Positions 34,477 through 43,077 of a stretch of DNA of 64,000 bases are shown in pieces (within the stretch, counting starts at the first letter, position 1; every line of letters begins with the position of its first letter). Made by a program: the position numbers and the translations under genes. The DNA comes from Mycobacterium sp. 236(2023) (GTDB lineage: Bacteria; Actinomycetota; Actinomycetes; Mycobacteriales; Mycobacteriaceae): NCBI RefSeq assembly GCF_029623955.1, contig NZ_JARSBP010000002.1, positions 1,116,001-1,180,000 on the forward strand, in the 5' to 3' direction. The notes under the pieces were generated by a model that saw only the letters and a program-made list of their open reading frames with translations, was not told the DNA's origin and did not search any database.

Positions 34477-37086
34477 TCAGGTGAGGATGCCGACCTCGCG
34501 GGCGCGACGCACCGCGTCACGTCGCTTCGACACGTCCAGCTTGGTCAGGATGGCCGACACGTGGTGATCGACGGTCTTGACCGACAGGAACAGCCGCTCG
34601 GCGAGTTCGGCGTTGGTGAGTCCGTCGCCCAGCAGACGGAGCACCTCGATCTGACGGGTGGTCAGGCCGGCGGGGTTGGCCAGTGTCGATGCCCGCCGCG
34701 GGCCGGGGACCACCGGTGCGCCCGCGGCGCGAAGATCGGACCGCACCTTCGCGGCAACGGCATCGGCGCCGAGCCGATCGAGCACGTCGAGAGCACGGCG
34801 GGCCGCCGCCGGATCGCCGGAATCGATCAGCGCGAGTGCGGCGTCGTAAGGCGTCGACAACCCGTCGAATGCTGCCGCGGCTCCTTCGTGGTCGCCGTCG
34901 GCGAGTAACCCATACGGGTGCGCGATGTCGGCGGCGGCACCGGGATCGGGCGATTCGCCGATGCGCCGCAGCCACATACCGAGTTCGCCGCGCGCCCACT
35001 CAAGACCCTGCCGGGGCGCTGTGCGCAGCAGAGCCCCGCACTCCTGCACGCGGGCGTCGGCCACGCCGGTCAGCCAGGTACGTTCGACGATCGCCGAAGC
35101 CACCGGCAGCACCCGCACCAGTTCGCCGAAGCGACAAGCCAATCGCCATGCCTCGTCGATGGCACCGGAGTCGTCGCCCGTGCGGCGCAACGCGACCAAC
35201 GCGCGGATCAGCAGCGGCCAGGTGCGCGCCAACGGGGCACTGGGACCTCCCAGGACCGAGTCGGCGTCGACGAGGGCTTCATCCCAGTCCCCGGTCAGCA
35301 GCCTCATCCGGCTACGCGATCCCAGTTGAACCATCCGGCAGATGGGCAGATCGTGCTCGACCATCAACGGAATGCTGGTGTCCAACAGCGAGGCCGCGGC
35401 GCCGAGGCGGCGCTGTTCCACGTCGAAGTAGGTCAGATTGGTGTACCCGCCGGAGTACGTCTCGTCGATGTGGCGGGGACCGGCGGCCAACTCCGAGAGC
35501 AATTGATCGCGCACCGCCGCGCGGCCGACGAGGATCTCCCGGTAGTACCCGATGAGCCGCACCCGCACGGACAGGTGAGGATCGCCGATCTCGTCGGCAA
35601 TCGTGCGCGCCTGCTCCAGGGCACGGGCTGCGTCCTCGGCCTGACTCGACTGGACGGCGAGGAAGGCCCGCATGGCCAATCCGTGTCCCAGTTGGGCAGT
35701 CCAGCACGGGTCGTCCTGTGCCGCTGCAGTGTTCAGCGTGGCGATGGCCTCGGCGACGTGGTGGTCGGCGATCGTCCGGTTGCCGTTGTACCACTCGTAC
35801 ACAGCGAGCGAATGATGGTTGGCGCTCACCGCGACGGGTGCCGCCATATCCTCGCGGATCCGCATCGCCCGGTGGCATGCGCCGACGGCGTCGTCCAGCC
35901 GGTCGGTGAGGTAGTACTCGTCGGCCAGCTGTTCCAGCACCTCGGCCTCCGCTGCGGGGCTGAGCATTCCGCCTCGGTCCATCGCGATTTGGAAGAACTC
36001 GCAGGCTTGGGTGTGGGCGCCCGATCGGGCGGCCGCGCGACCCGCTTCGGCCGCTGCCGCAGTGATCAGGGTCTTGTCGCCGCCGCCCAGCGCATGGTGG
36101 GTGAGCACCGCCGGATCCTCGTCGAAGGCGGCGCGATGAGCTTCGAGCAGGCGGCGGTGCAGCCCCGGTTGGGCACCGGGAGGGATGACGGTCGAGACCG
36201 CGCGCCGGCACAGGTCATGCCGGAACGCCACACCGCGAGCGTCCCGCTTGATCAGCTTGGCCTGGTGAAGTGCCCGCAGCGCGGGCAGGGTCACACCGAG
36301 ATCGGTGAGCAGGTGATCGCCGATGGCACCAGGGGCGCATGTCAGCAGATTCAGCAGATCCCAGGCGTCCGGATTCAGATCGGCGGTACGGGCAAGGATC
36401 GCGTCGCGCACCGTCGTGGGCAGCTCGGTGCTTCCTGCCGAACTGTCATGGTCGAGCATTTCGCAGACGAAGAACGCATTGCCACCGGTCACCTGATGGA
36501 GCCACACCGGATCCACGCCGCGGTCGCCCACCAGCGTCGCGATGCCCGCGACGCTCAGCGGGTGCAGTGTTACCGAGTTCGCATGCGTCGACCGCGCGAT
36601 GTCGCCCAGCAGGCCACGCAGCGGATGCGCGAGGCTGACCTCGTCGTCACGCAGGGTGCCGATGGTCAGCAGTCGCGATTGCGGCGCGCGGCGCAGCAGG
36701 AATCGCAACAGGTCGATGGTGCCCTGATCGGCCCAGTGCAGATCGTCGAGGACCAGGACAGTCGGTTGGCCGCGCAACTCGTCGAACACCGCCCCGAAGA
36801 TGTCGTACGGCTGGTCGCTGCTCTTCAGCTGCTTCTGCGTCGCAGCGCTGAAGTGGTGGGCGAGATCGTGCAGCGGTCCCAGGGGGCGCGGTGTCGAGAG
36901 CGGGTCGCACGCACCCCACAGCACGCGTGTTCCCTCGGCCAGCCCGCTGACGAACGCCTCGACGAACGTGGTCTTGCCCGCGCCCGACTCGCCGCACACC
37001 ATCACGGCGCTTCCGCGGCCCGCGCGGGAAGCGGCCTCCCAAACCGCGAGCTGATCGAGCTCCCGCTCGCGCTCGGTGAGCGTCAC
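34477..37086 (-). CDS. LAL-type LuxR regulator with AAA ATPase domain
   Basis: An 869-residue large ATP-binding LuxR (LAL) protein. Residues 32-39 form the Walker A GESGAGKT, and LVLDDLHWADQG is a Walker B/sensor region. The long middle is helical, with TPR-like repeats. The last 65 residues form a LuxR helix-turn-helix (TTRQIEVLRLLGDGLTNAELAERLFLSVKTVDHHV). LAL proteins sense a metabolite through the ATPase and repeat region and activate nearby genes. The methyltransferase downstream and the divergent DUF4242 gene are candidate targets. Confidence 0.9.
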   Translation of the reverse strand: MTLTERERELDQLAVWEAASRAGRGSAVMVCGESGAGKTTFVEAFVSGLAEGTRVLWGACDPLSTPRPLGPLHDLAHHFSAATQKQLKSSDQPYDIFGAVFDELRGQPTVLVLDDLHWADQGTIDLLRFLLRRAPQSRLLTIGTLRDDEVSLAHPLRGLLGDIARSTHANSVTLHPLSVAGIATLVGDRGVDPVWLHQVTGGNAFFVCEMLDHDSSAGSTELPTTVRDAILARTADLNPDAWDLLNLLTCAPGAIGDHLLTDLGVTLPALRALHQAKLIKRDARGVAFRHDLCRRAVSTVIPPGAQPGLHRRLLEAHRAAFDEDPAVLTHHALGGGDKTLITAAAAEAGRAAARSGAHTQACEFFQIAMDRGGMLSPAAEAEVLEQLADEYYLTDRLDDAVGACHRAMRIREDMAAPVAVSANHHSLAVYEWYNGNRTIADHHVAEAIATLNTAAAQDDPCWTAQLGHGLAMRAFLAVQSSQAEDAARALEQARTIADEIGDPHLSVRVRLIGYYREILVGRAAVRDQLLSELAAGPRHIDETYSGGYTNLTYFDVEQRRLGAAASLLDTSIPLMVEHDLPICRMVQLGSRSRMRLLTGDWDEALVDADSVLGGPSAPLARTWPLLIRALVALRRTGDDSGAIDEAWRLACRFGELVRVLPVASAIVERTWLTGVADARVQECGALLRTAPRQGLEWARGELGMWLRRIGESPDPGAAADIAHPYGLLADGDHEGAAAAFDGLSTPYDAALALIDSGDPAAARRALDVLDRLGADAVAAKVRSDLRAAGAPVVPGPRRASTLANPAGLTTRQIEVLRLLGDGLTNAELAERLFLSVKTVDHHVSAILTKLDVSKRRDAVRRAREVGILT

Positions 37087-37164
37087 GCGCCGATCTTATC
37101 GGCAATAGACCGCTCTTACCAGGGAAAACGTGCCTCCGGCGGCAAATGGGGAGGTATTACCGAT

Positions 37165-37180
37165 GACTGCCACGGCAGTC
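37165..37180. promoter_or_regulatory. Palindrome between LuxR regulator and DUF4242 gene
   Basis: GACTGCC and GGCAGTC, perfect 7-bp arms around AC, in the 159-base gap between divergent genes. Its centre is about 75 bases before the DUF4242 ATG and 85 bases before the regulator start. A site for the LuxR-type regulator is possible. Confidence 0.4.
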
Positions 37181-37245
37181 GGATCGCACTGTTGGTGATG
37201 GCCGACCGGCCGACCACACCACGACCAGACAACCAGGAGACGCCA

Positions 37246-37527
37246 ATGACACGCTTCCTCATCGAACGCGACATCCCGGGGGCCTCGGAGCTGACCAAGG
37301 AGCAGCTCGCCGAGATCTCCCAAACATCCAACGCGGCAATGCAATCGCTGGGCGTTCCCTACCGGTGGATCACCAGCTATGTCGCGGGCGACAAGGTGTA
37401 CTGCATCCATGAGGCGGACGACGAGGAGGCCATCCGGGAGCATTCCCGCCGCGGTGGTTTCCCGGCGACCGTCGTCGTCCCGGTGGCGAACGAGTTCGGG
37501 CCTCACACCGCGCGCCAGCAGGGCTGA
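37246..37527 (+). CDS. DUF4242 (nickel-binding-type) small protein
   Basis: A 93-residue single-domain protein starting MTRFLIERDIPGASELT. The stretch VPYRWITSYVAGDKVYCIHEADDEEAIREHSRRGGFPA matches DUF4242, a small ferredoxin-like fold related to the actinobacterial nickel-binding SCO4226 type. ATG 37246 has a good AGGAG site. Divergent from the LAL regulator and probably under its control. Exact role unknown; the histidines after the CIHEADDE motif could bind metal. Confidence 0.82.
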   Translation: MTRFLIERDIPGASELTKEQLAEISQTSNAAMQSLGVPYRWITSYVAGDKVYCIHEADDEEAIREHSRRGGFPATVVVPVANEFGPHTARQQG

Positions 37528-37567
37528 AGAAGGTTTGCGGTTCCCGGTCAAGTGGAATAATGCGGCA

Positions 37568-38236
37568 ATGCCGCACACTGACCGGGTGCCCGAACCCGCG
37601 TTGGACGCGTTGCCGAGGTCCAGTGGCGATCTGGGCGTGGGCAGCTTCCGGTTCTGGTTCGTCGGGCAAAGGTGGGAGTGGTCCGATGAGGTCGCCCGCA
37701 TGCACGGCTACGAACCGGGCACCGTCACGCCGACCACCGAACTCCTGCTCGCACACAAACACCCGGACGACCGCCGGCATGTGCAGGAACTGCTCGACCA
37801 CGCTCTGCACTCGGGCGGTGCGTTCTCCAGCCGCCATCGGTTCATCGACACCCAGGGTCGCGAGCACACCGTTCTCGTCCTCGCCGACCGCATGCTCGAC
37901 GCCAGCGGAGCGGTGGTGGGCACCGAGGGGCACTACGTCGAACTGACCGACACGCTGCGGCAGGTTCGCCGCGACGCCCTGAACACCTCATTGCCCGATC
38001 TGTTCGCCGCCCGCGCGGAGATCGAGCAGGCCAAGGGCGCGCTGATGCTGGTCTACGGGGTAGGCGCAGATCAGGCTTTCGAGCTCCTGCAGTGGCGCTC
38101 GCAGCAGACCAACACGAAGCTGCGGTCGCTGGCCGCTCAGATCGTGGCCGAGTTCTCCACCATCAGCGCAGCACGCGATGAACTGAGAAGGCAGTTCGAC
38201 CATCTCCTGCTCACCGTGCATCAGCGCGTCGAGTGA
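37568..38236 (+). CDS. PAS-ANTAR protein
   Basis: A 222-residue protein. Residues 20-130 resemble a PAS sensor domain (FRFWFVGQRWEWSDEVARMHGY, HPDDRRHVQELLDHAL). The last 75 residues form an ANTAR domain with RAEIEQAKGALMLVYGVGADQAFELLQWRS and TNTKLRSLAAQIVAEF. ANTAR domains bind twin stem-loops in RNA and stop transcription termination. ATG 37568 follows a GGTCAAGTGGAA context. Fourteen bases separate its stop from the STAS gene, so it should share a transcript with the phosphatase module and may link it to RNA-level control. Confidence 0.88.
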   Translation: MPHTDRVPEPALDALPRSSGDLGVGSFRFWFVGQRWEWSDEVARMHGYEPGTVTPTTELLLAHKHPDDRRHVQELLDHALHSGGAFSSRHRFIDTQGREHTVLVLADRMLDASGAVVGTEGHYVELTDTLRQVRRDALNTSLPDLFAARAEIEQAKGALMLVYGVGADQAFELLQWRSQQTNTKLRSLAAQIVAEFSTISAARDELRRQFDHLLLTVHQRVE

Positions 38237-38250
38237 GGGTGCGGTAGCGC

Positions 38251-38616
38251 GTGGAACTGTTGGAGGTCCTACAGGACGTCGGTGATGCCGCGGTGGTCGT
38301 CCGTGCCCGCGGTGAAGTCGACACCGGCACAATCGAAAAGCTATCCGCGGCGCTGGAGGCCGCGGTGGCCGCGGCAGCCTCGCATCGCACGCGGGCGCTC
38401 GTCATCGACTTGGACGGGGTCACCTATTTCGGCAGTGCAGGACTCAACGCGCTCCTCAACTGCTGCGAGAAGGCGCGGGCGGAGTCGGTCGCGGTGCGGG
38501 TGGTCGCCACCAACGCCGAGGTGCTCCGGCCCATCGAAGTGACCAGAGTCAATGCCGTGCTGCCTCCGTACCCGACGCTGGCGGAGGCCCTTGCGACGCT
38601 GGAGGACCCGCAGTGA
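38251..38616 (+). CDS. STAS-domain anti-sigma factor antagonist
   Basis: A 121-residue STAS protein starting from GTG 38251. The phosphorylation motif is VIDLDGVTYFGSAGLNALL, where the serine of FGSAGL is the usual target of RsbW-type kinases. STAS proteins bind an anti-sigma kinase in the unphosphorylated state and release sigma factor. Its stop overlaps the GTG of the large kinase-phosphatase gene by four bases (GTGA), so the two are translated together, a direct sign of partnership. Confidence 0.88.
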   Translation: MELLEVLQDVGDAAVVVRARGEVDTGTIEKLSAALEAAVAAAASHRTRALVIDLDGVTYFGSAGLNALLNCCEKARAESVAVRVVATNAEVLRPIEVTRVNAVLPPYPTLAEALATLEDPQ

Positions 38617-41600
38617 GCGGCAACGGTCATGAACGGTCCTCGCCTGCACAGGTTTTCGCCGACGGCGGCGACGTCGGCCGCGACCATGCGCAGGTGGACT
38701 GGTCGGCGACTCCGCTCGGCCCCCCGGAAGGCTGGCCGCAGAGCCTGCTGACGGCCGTGAGCATCCTGCTGTCGTCGCGGTTCCCGATGTGGATGGCCTG
38801 GGGGCCTGAGCTCACGTTCTTCTGTAACGACGCATATCGCCGGGACACGCTGGGGCGCAAGTATCCCTGGGCGTTGGGTCGGCCGGCGTCCGAGGTGTGG
38901 GCCGAGATCTGGGCAGACATCGGGCCCCGTATCGACCGGGTTCTGACGACCGGTGAGGCGACCTGGGACACGCAGTTGCTGTTGTTCCTGGAGAGGTCGG
39001 GCTACACGGAGGAGTCCTACCACACGTTTTCCTACAGCCCGCTGCGTAATGACGATGCCCGCATCGTCGGGATGTTGTGTGTCGTCAGCGAAGACACGCT
39101 GCAGGTGGTCGCCGAGCGCCGGATGGCGACGCTGCGCGACCTCGGGTCGGATCCCAGTTTGTTACGCACCGAGCGCGACATTCTGCGCTACGTCGACCAG
39201 CAGCTGTCGCACAACCTTCGGGACCTGCCCTTCACACTCACCTATCTGTTCAACGACGACGGGACTGCCGCGCTTGCCGGAACGAGCGGCATCACAGCCG
39301 ATCACCCGGCGGCGCCCGCGTTGCTCTCCGGAGTGGACGGCGAATTCTGGTCGCTGGCAGACCCGACCCTGGGCGATTCGACTCTCGTCGACGTCGGCGG
39401 CGGCATGTATCCGGCTCTGCCCAGCGGAGATTGGCGCGAACCGCCCAAGCAGGCACTGGTCGTGCCGCTCCTGCACGGAGGTTCGCCCAGTGGATTCCTG
39501 GTTGCGGGCCTCAACCGCTACCGGCCGCTCGACGAGGCGTACCGGGGCTTCGTCACCTTGGTCGCCGGCCACATCGCCGCGGGCATCGGCTTGTCCCGCA
39601 GCTACCGCACGCAGGAGAAGCGGGCCGAGGAGCTGGCCGAACTCGACCGCGCCAAGACCACCTTCTTCTCCAACATCAGCCACGAGTTCCGTACACCGCT
39701 GACGTTGATCCTCGACCCCGTCTCCGAACTGCGCCGGTCCGGCACGGTCGACGAAGCGGCCCGCGAAGAACTCGATGTGGTGTGGCGCAACGGTTTACGG
39801 CTCACGAAGCTGGTGAACACGCTGCTCGACTTCTCCAGGATCGAGGCGGGACGTACTCAGGCACGCTACGAGGCCGTCGACCTCGGCGCGTTGACCGCGG
39901 AGCTGGCCAGCGTGTTCCGCTCTGCCATCGAGCGGGCCGGACTGGAATTCGACGTCGACTCGGAACCGATGGACGACGTGGTCTACATCGATCGCGACAT
40001 GTGGGAGAAGGTGATCTTCAACCTGCTGTCCAACGCGCTGAAATTCACGTTCGAGGGCAGCGTTTCGGTGACGGCCCGCCAGGACGGCACCGAGGCAGTG
40101 GTCGAGGTGTCCGACACTGGCACCGGGGTGCCGGCCGACGAGATGCCGCGCCTGTTCGAACGGTTCCACCGGATCGAGAACGCCAGAGCGCGCTCGAATG
40201 AGGGCAGCGGCATCGGTCTGGCGTTGGTGCAAGAACTGATCGCACTACACGGGGGCACGATCACCGCCGACAGCGCCGAAGCGCGGGGGACCACCTTCAC
40301 CATCAGGCTGCCGTTCGGGGCGGCGCATCTTCCCGCCGACGCGATCGCCTCGCCGAATGCACACCGCAGGACGGCGGGCGGCGCGGACGCCTACGTTGAA
40401 GAGGCGTTGCGCTGGATTCCCACCGACGTCAGCGGGTCGGTGTCCGAATTCACCTATGCGGCATCAACATCCGAACGAGGCTCCGCACCGCCTGCACGTG
40501 TCCTGATCGCCGACGACAACGCCGACATGCGGGAGTATCTGACCCGGCTGCTGCGGTCCGACGGCTATCAGGTGGACGCCGTCGTCGACGGAATTGAAGC
40601 CGTGGAGGCCGTTCGCGCCAGCGCGCCGGACATCGTCGTCAGCGACGTGATGATGCCGCGGCTCGACGGGCTCGGTCTCGTGGCCGAATTGCGCGCCGAT
40701 CGCAGGACCGCCGCGATCCCGGTGCTGTTGTTGTCGGCGAGGGCAGGCCAGGAGGCCTCGATCAGCGGCTTGCGTGCGGGAGCTGACGACTATCTCGTCA
40801 AGCCGTTCGCCGCCGCGGAGCTTCTCGCCCGGGTACGTGCCAACGTGGAACTCGCGCGGCTGCGCGACCACCACGCACGTTGGCGCACAGCACTTGTCGA
40901 ATCGCTTCAGGAAGCCTTCTTCGTCTGCGACGAAGAGGGTGCCGTCGTCGAGATCAACCCGGCCTTCACCGACATCCTCGGTTTCGACGCCGCCGGCCTG
41001 CCGTACCGACCGCAGTACCCGTGGTGGCCGTCGGCGGACGGTGACCCCATCGCGCACCGGCGGGTGGCTGATGCGTTCAACAGTGTGATGGACGAATCCC
41101 ACGGCACCTTGAACGCGGTGCCGGTCGCCCATCGCGACGGTCACCGCATCTGGGTTTCCGTGACGTTCACCCACGTGGAGGATCCCGAAACCGGCCGCGA
41201 CGTCGTCGTGGGCACGCTGCGTGACGTCACCGCGGAGCGCTACATCGTGCAGCGCGAGTCCGCGCTGGCGTCACTGAACGAGAAGCTCGCGCAGGCCGAC
41301 ACCCTTGATGACGCCATCGCCGCTGCGGCCGAAGGCTTTTCGACGGTGTGGCAAGCGCGGCGGGTTCTCGCCGCTACGTGGACCGGTGATGCCGACACGG
41401 CCGACCCGCCGGACGTCGTCGTCGTGGGGGAGCCCATCCGGTGGGGTGATCTGTCGGCTCGCACGCGCGATGCGATCACTGCGCTGCGCGACGGCGATCT
41501 GCTCGACCCGGACACGTCGGTGGCGGGCGAGGCGGGAGTCGCGCTGCGGCATCCGCGCGGTGTGCTCGTCGTCTACATCGAACTTCTCGAGCATCGGCGT

Positions 41601-42761
41601 TTCACGTCGGAGGACCACACCCTGTTGACGGTGCTCGCCGGCCGGCTGGGTCAGGGGCTGCAGCGCGTGCATCAGATCGACCAGCAGCGAGAGACCGCGC
41701 TGGCGTTGCAGCACGCCATCCTCGGGCCGGCTCTGTCGGGTGGTTTCGCCGTGCGGTACCAGCCGGCGACCCGGCCGCTGCAGGTCGGCGGCGACTGGTA
41801 CGACGTCGTGGACCTCGACGACGGCAGGATCGGCCTGATCGTCGGCGACTGTGTCGGCCACGGGCTGGCCGCCGCCACCGTCATGGGGCAGCTGCGGAGC
41901 GCCTGCCGTGCCCTCCTTCTGGAGAATCCCAGTCCCGCGGCGACGCTGTCGGCGCTGGACCGATTCGCCGCCCGGTTGCCCGGCGCACGGTGCACCACGG
42001 CGCTGTGCGCGGTGCTCAATCCGGAGACCGGCGAGATGGTGTACTCGTGCGCGGGGCACCCACCCCCGATCCTGGTCTTCGCCGACCGGTCGACGCGGCT
42101 GCTCGAAGGCGCGCGCGCAACGCCGCTGGGGCTCAAGGACCCGCCGCACCGCATCGAGGCGCGGGAGATGATTCCGCCGCGCGCCACGTTGCTTCTGTAC
42201 ACCGACGGACTGGTGGAACGCCGTCGTGAGTCAATCGACGACGGCATCGCCCGGGCGACCGACGTCGTCCAGGACAACCGCGCCACCGACCTGGACGAGC
42301 TGGCCAACGTCATCATGTCGCGGCTCGCGCCCGCGGATGGGTATCACGATGATGTGGCTCTCCTCCTCTACCGGCAGCCCGCGCCGCTGGACCTCGACAT
42401 GGCCGCCGACGTCGGTGAACTGGCCGGCAGTCGCAGCGCGCTGCGAGGGTGGCTCGAAAGTGCGGGCGTGCCGCCCGACCAGGCGCTCGATGTCCTCATC
42501 GCCGCCGGTGAGGCGCTCGCCAACGCCATCGAGCACGGTCACCGGGACAGCCCGGACGGGCGGGTCCGGCTGCATGCGATCGCAATGCCCGACCGTCTGC
42601 AGCTGACCGTGATCGACACCGGCACGTGGAAGACACCCTCCGAAATCGCCTCGGTGCATCGCGGACGTGGCATCGCGCTGATGAGGGCGCTGATGCACGA
42701 TGTCACCATCGAATCGGAGACCACCGGCACCACCGTGCACATGAATACAAGGATCGCCTGA
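38613..42761 (+). CDS. Hybrid histidine kinase fused to PP2C phosphatase and RsbW-type kinase
   Basis: A 1382-residue cytosolic signalling protein. Order: N-terminal sensor/PAS-like region (about 20-330), HisKA with H357 in FFSNISHEFRTPL, HATPase with N474 in LLSNALKF, receiver with D678 in VSDVMMPRLDG, a second PAS (755-870), a GAF-like region, a PP2C/SpoIIE phosphatase with metal aspartates D1061 and D1079 in GGDWYDVV and VGDCVGHG, and a C-terminal HATPase_c_2 anti-sigma kinase with N1304 in ALANAIEHGH. All catalytic residues I can find are present. M. tuberculosis Rv1364c also joins sensor, phosphatase, kinase and STAS, but lacks the histidine kinase and receiver seen here. The protein should switch sigma-factor antagonists by phosphorylating and dephosphorylating STAS proteins. 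Both neighbours are STAS proteins and overlap it. Confidence 0.9.
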   Translation: MSGNGHERSSPAQVFADGGDVGRDHAQVDWSATPLGPPEGWPQSLLTAVSILLSSRFPMWMAWGPELTFFCNDAYRRDTLGRKYPWALGRPASEVWAEIWADIGPRIDRVLTTGEATWDTQLLLFLERSGYTEESYHTFSYSPLRNDDARIVGMLCVVSEDTLQVVAERRMATLRDLGSDPSLLRTERDILRYVDQQLSHNLRDLPFTLTYLFNDDGTAALAGTSGITADHPAAPALLSGVDGEFWSLADPTLGDSTLVDVGGGMYPALPSGDWREPPKQALVVPLLHGGSPSGFLVAGLNRYRPLDEAYRGFVTLVAGHIAAGIGLSRSYRTQEKRAEELAELDRAKTTFFSNISHEFRTPLTLILDPVSELRRSGTVDEAAREELDVVWRNGLRLTKLVNTLLDFSRIEAGRTQARYEAVDLGALTAELASVFRSAIERAGLEFDVDSEPMDDVVYIDRDMWEKVIFNLLSNALKFTFEGSVSVTARQDGTEAVVEVSDTGTGVPADEMPRLFERFHRIENARARSNEGSGIGLALVQELIALHGGTITADSAEARGTTFTIRLPFGAAHLPADAIASPNAHRRTAGGADAYVEEALRWIPTDVSGSVSEFTYAASTSERGSAPPARVLIADDNADMREYLTRLLRSDGYQVDAVVDGIEAVEAVRASAPDIVVSDVMMPRLDGLGLVAELRADRRTAAIPVLLLSARAGQEASISGLRAGADDYLVKPFAAAELLARVRANVELARLRDHHARWRTALVESLQEAFFVCDEEGAVVEINPAFTDILGFDAAGLPYRPQYPWWPSADGDPIAHRRVADAFNSVMDESHGTLNAVPVAHRDGHRIWVSVTFTHVEDPETGRDVVVGTLRDVTAERYIVQRESALASLNEKLAQADTLDDAIAAAAEGFSTVWQARRVLAATWTGDADTADPPDVVVVGEPIRWGDLSARTRDAITALRDGDLLDPDTSVAGEAGVALRHPRGVLVVYIELLEHRRFTSEDHTLLTVLAGRLGQGLQRVHQIDQQRETALALQHAILGPALSGGFAVRYQPATRPLQVGGDWYDVVDLDDGRIGLIVGDCVGHGLAAATVMGQLRSACRALLLENPSPAATLSALDRFAARLPGARCTTALCAVLNPETGEMVYSCAGHPPPILVFADRSTRLLEGARATPLGLKDPPHRIEAREMIPPRATLLLYTDGLVERRRESIDDGIARATDVVQDNRATDLDELANVIMSRLAPADGYHDDVALLLYRQPAPLDLDMAADVGELAGSRSALRGWLESAGVPPDQALDVLIAAGEALANAIEHGHRDSPDGRVRLHAIAMPDRLQLTVIDTGTWKTPSEIASVHRGRGIALMRALMHDVTIESETTGTTVHMNTRIA

Positions 42762-43072
42762 TGGCCACCCCGCTGCAGCTCAGCACCGACCGTCGCGACG
42801 ACGGCCGCCTTGTGCTGACCGCGATCGGCGAGGTGGACCTCAGCAATGTCGAGGTCTTCGCCAACACCCTGGCGCACTCGGTGGTCGGGTCCGACGGGTC
42901 ACCGCTGCGCGTCGACTTCAGTGCGGTCGAGTACCTCGACAGCGGGGCGATCAATGTCCTGTTCGAATACGCCAAGTCCATCGAACTGGTCGTCAACCCG
43001 ATGCTGCTGCCCGTGCTGACGGTCAGCGGCTTGACCGACGTGGTGACGGTCAAGCCGGCGCCCGCGCCGTAA
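42761..43072 (+). CDS. Second STAS-domain protein of the module
   Basis: A 103-residue STAS protein. Its ATG (42761-42763) overlaps the last base of the kinase-phosphatase stop (TGATG). The motif VDFSAVEYLDSGAINVLF retains the serine in DSGAI as the likely phosphoacceptor. It has less hydrophobic packing in the following helix than typical SpoIIAA. A separate STAS here matches the position of the C-terminal STAS domain in Rv1364c-type fusions, as if that domain had been split off. Convergent with the polymerase gene, five bases apart. Confidence 0.85.
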   Translation: MATPLQLSTDRRDDGRLVLTAIGEVDLSNVEVFANTLAHSVVGSDGSPLRVDFSAVEYLDSGAINVLFEYAKSIELVVNPMLLPVLTVSGLTDVVTVKPAPAP

Positions 43073-43077
43073 CCGAT

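Noticed and set aside
34918..37245. A plus-strand frame opposite the LAL regulator that leads into DUF4242
   Set aside because: Only the part from ATG 37246 has a ribosome-binding site and family match; the upstream stretch is antisense to the regulator's Walker and HTH motifs.
37528..37567. An ANTAR target hairpin in the leader of the PAS-ANTAR gene
   Set aside because: The 40-base gap does not contain two stem-loops with six-base loops as the motif demands.
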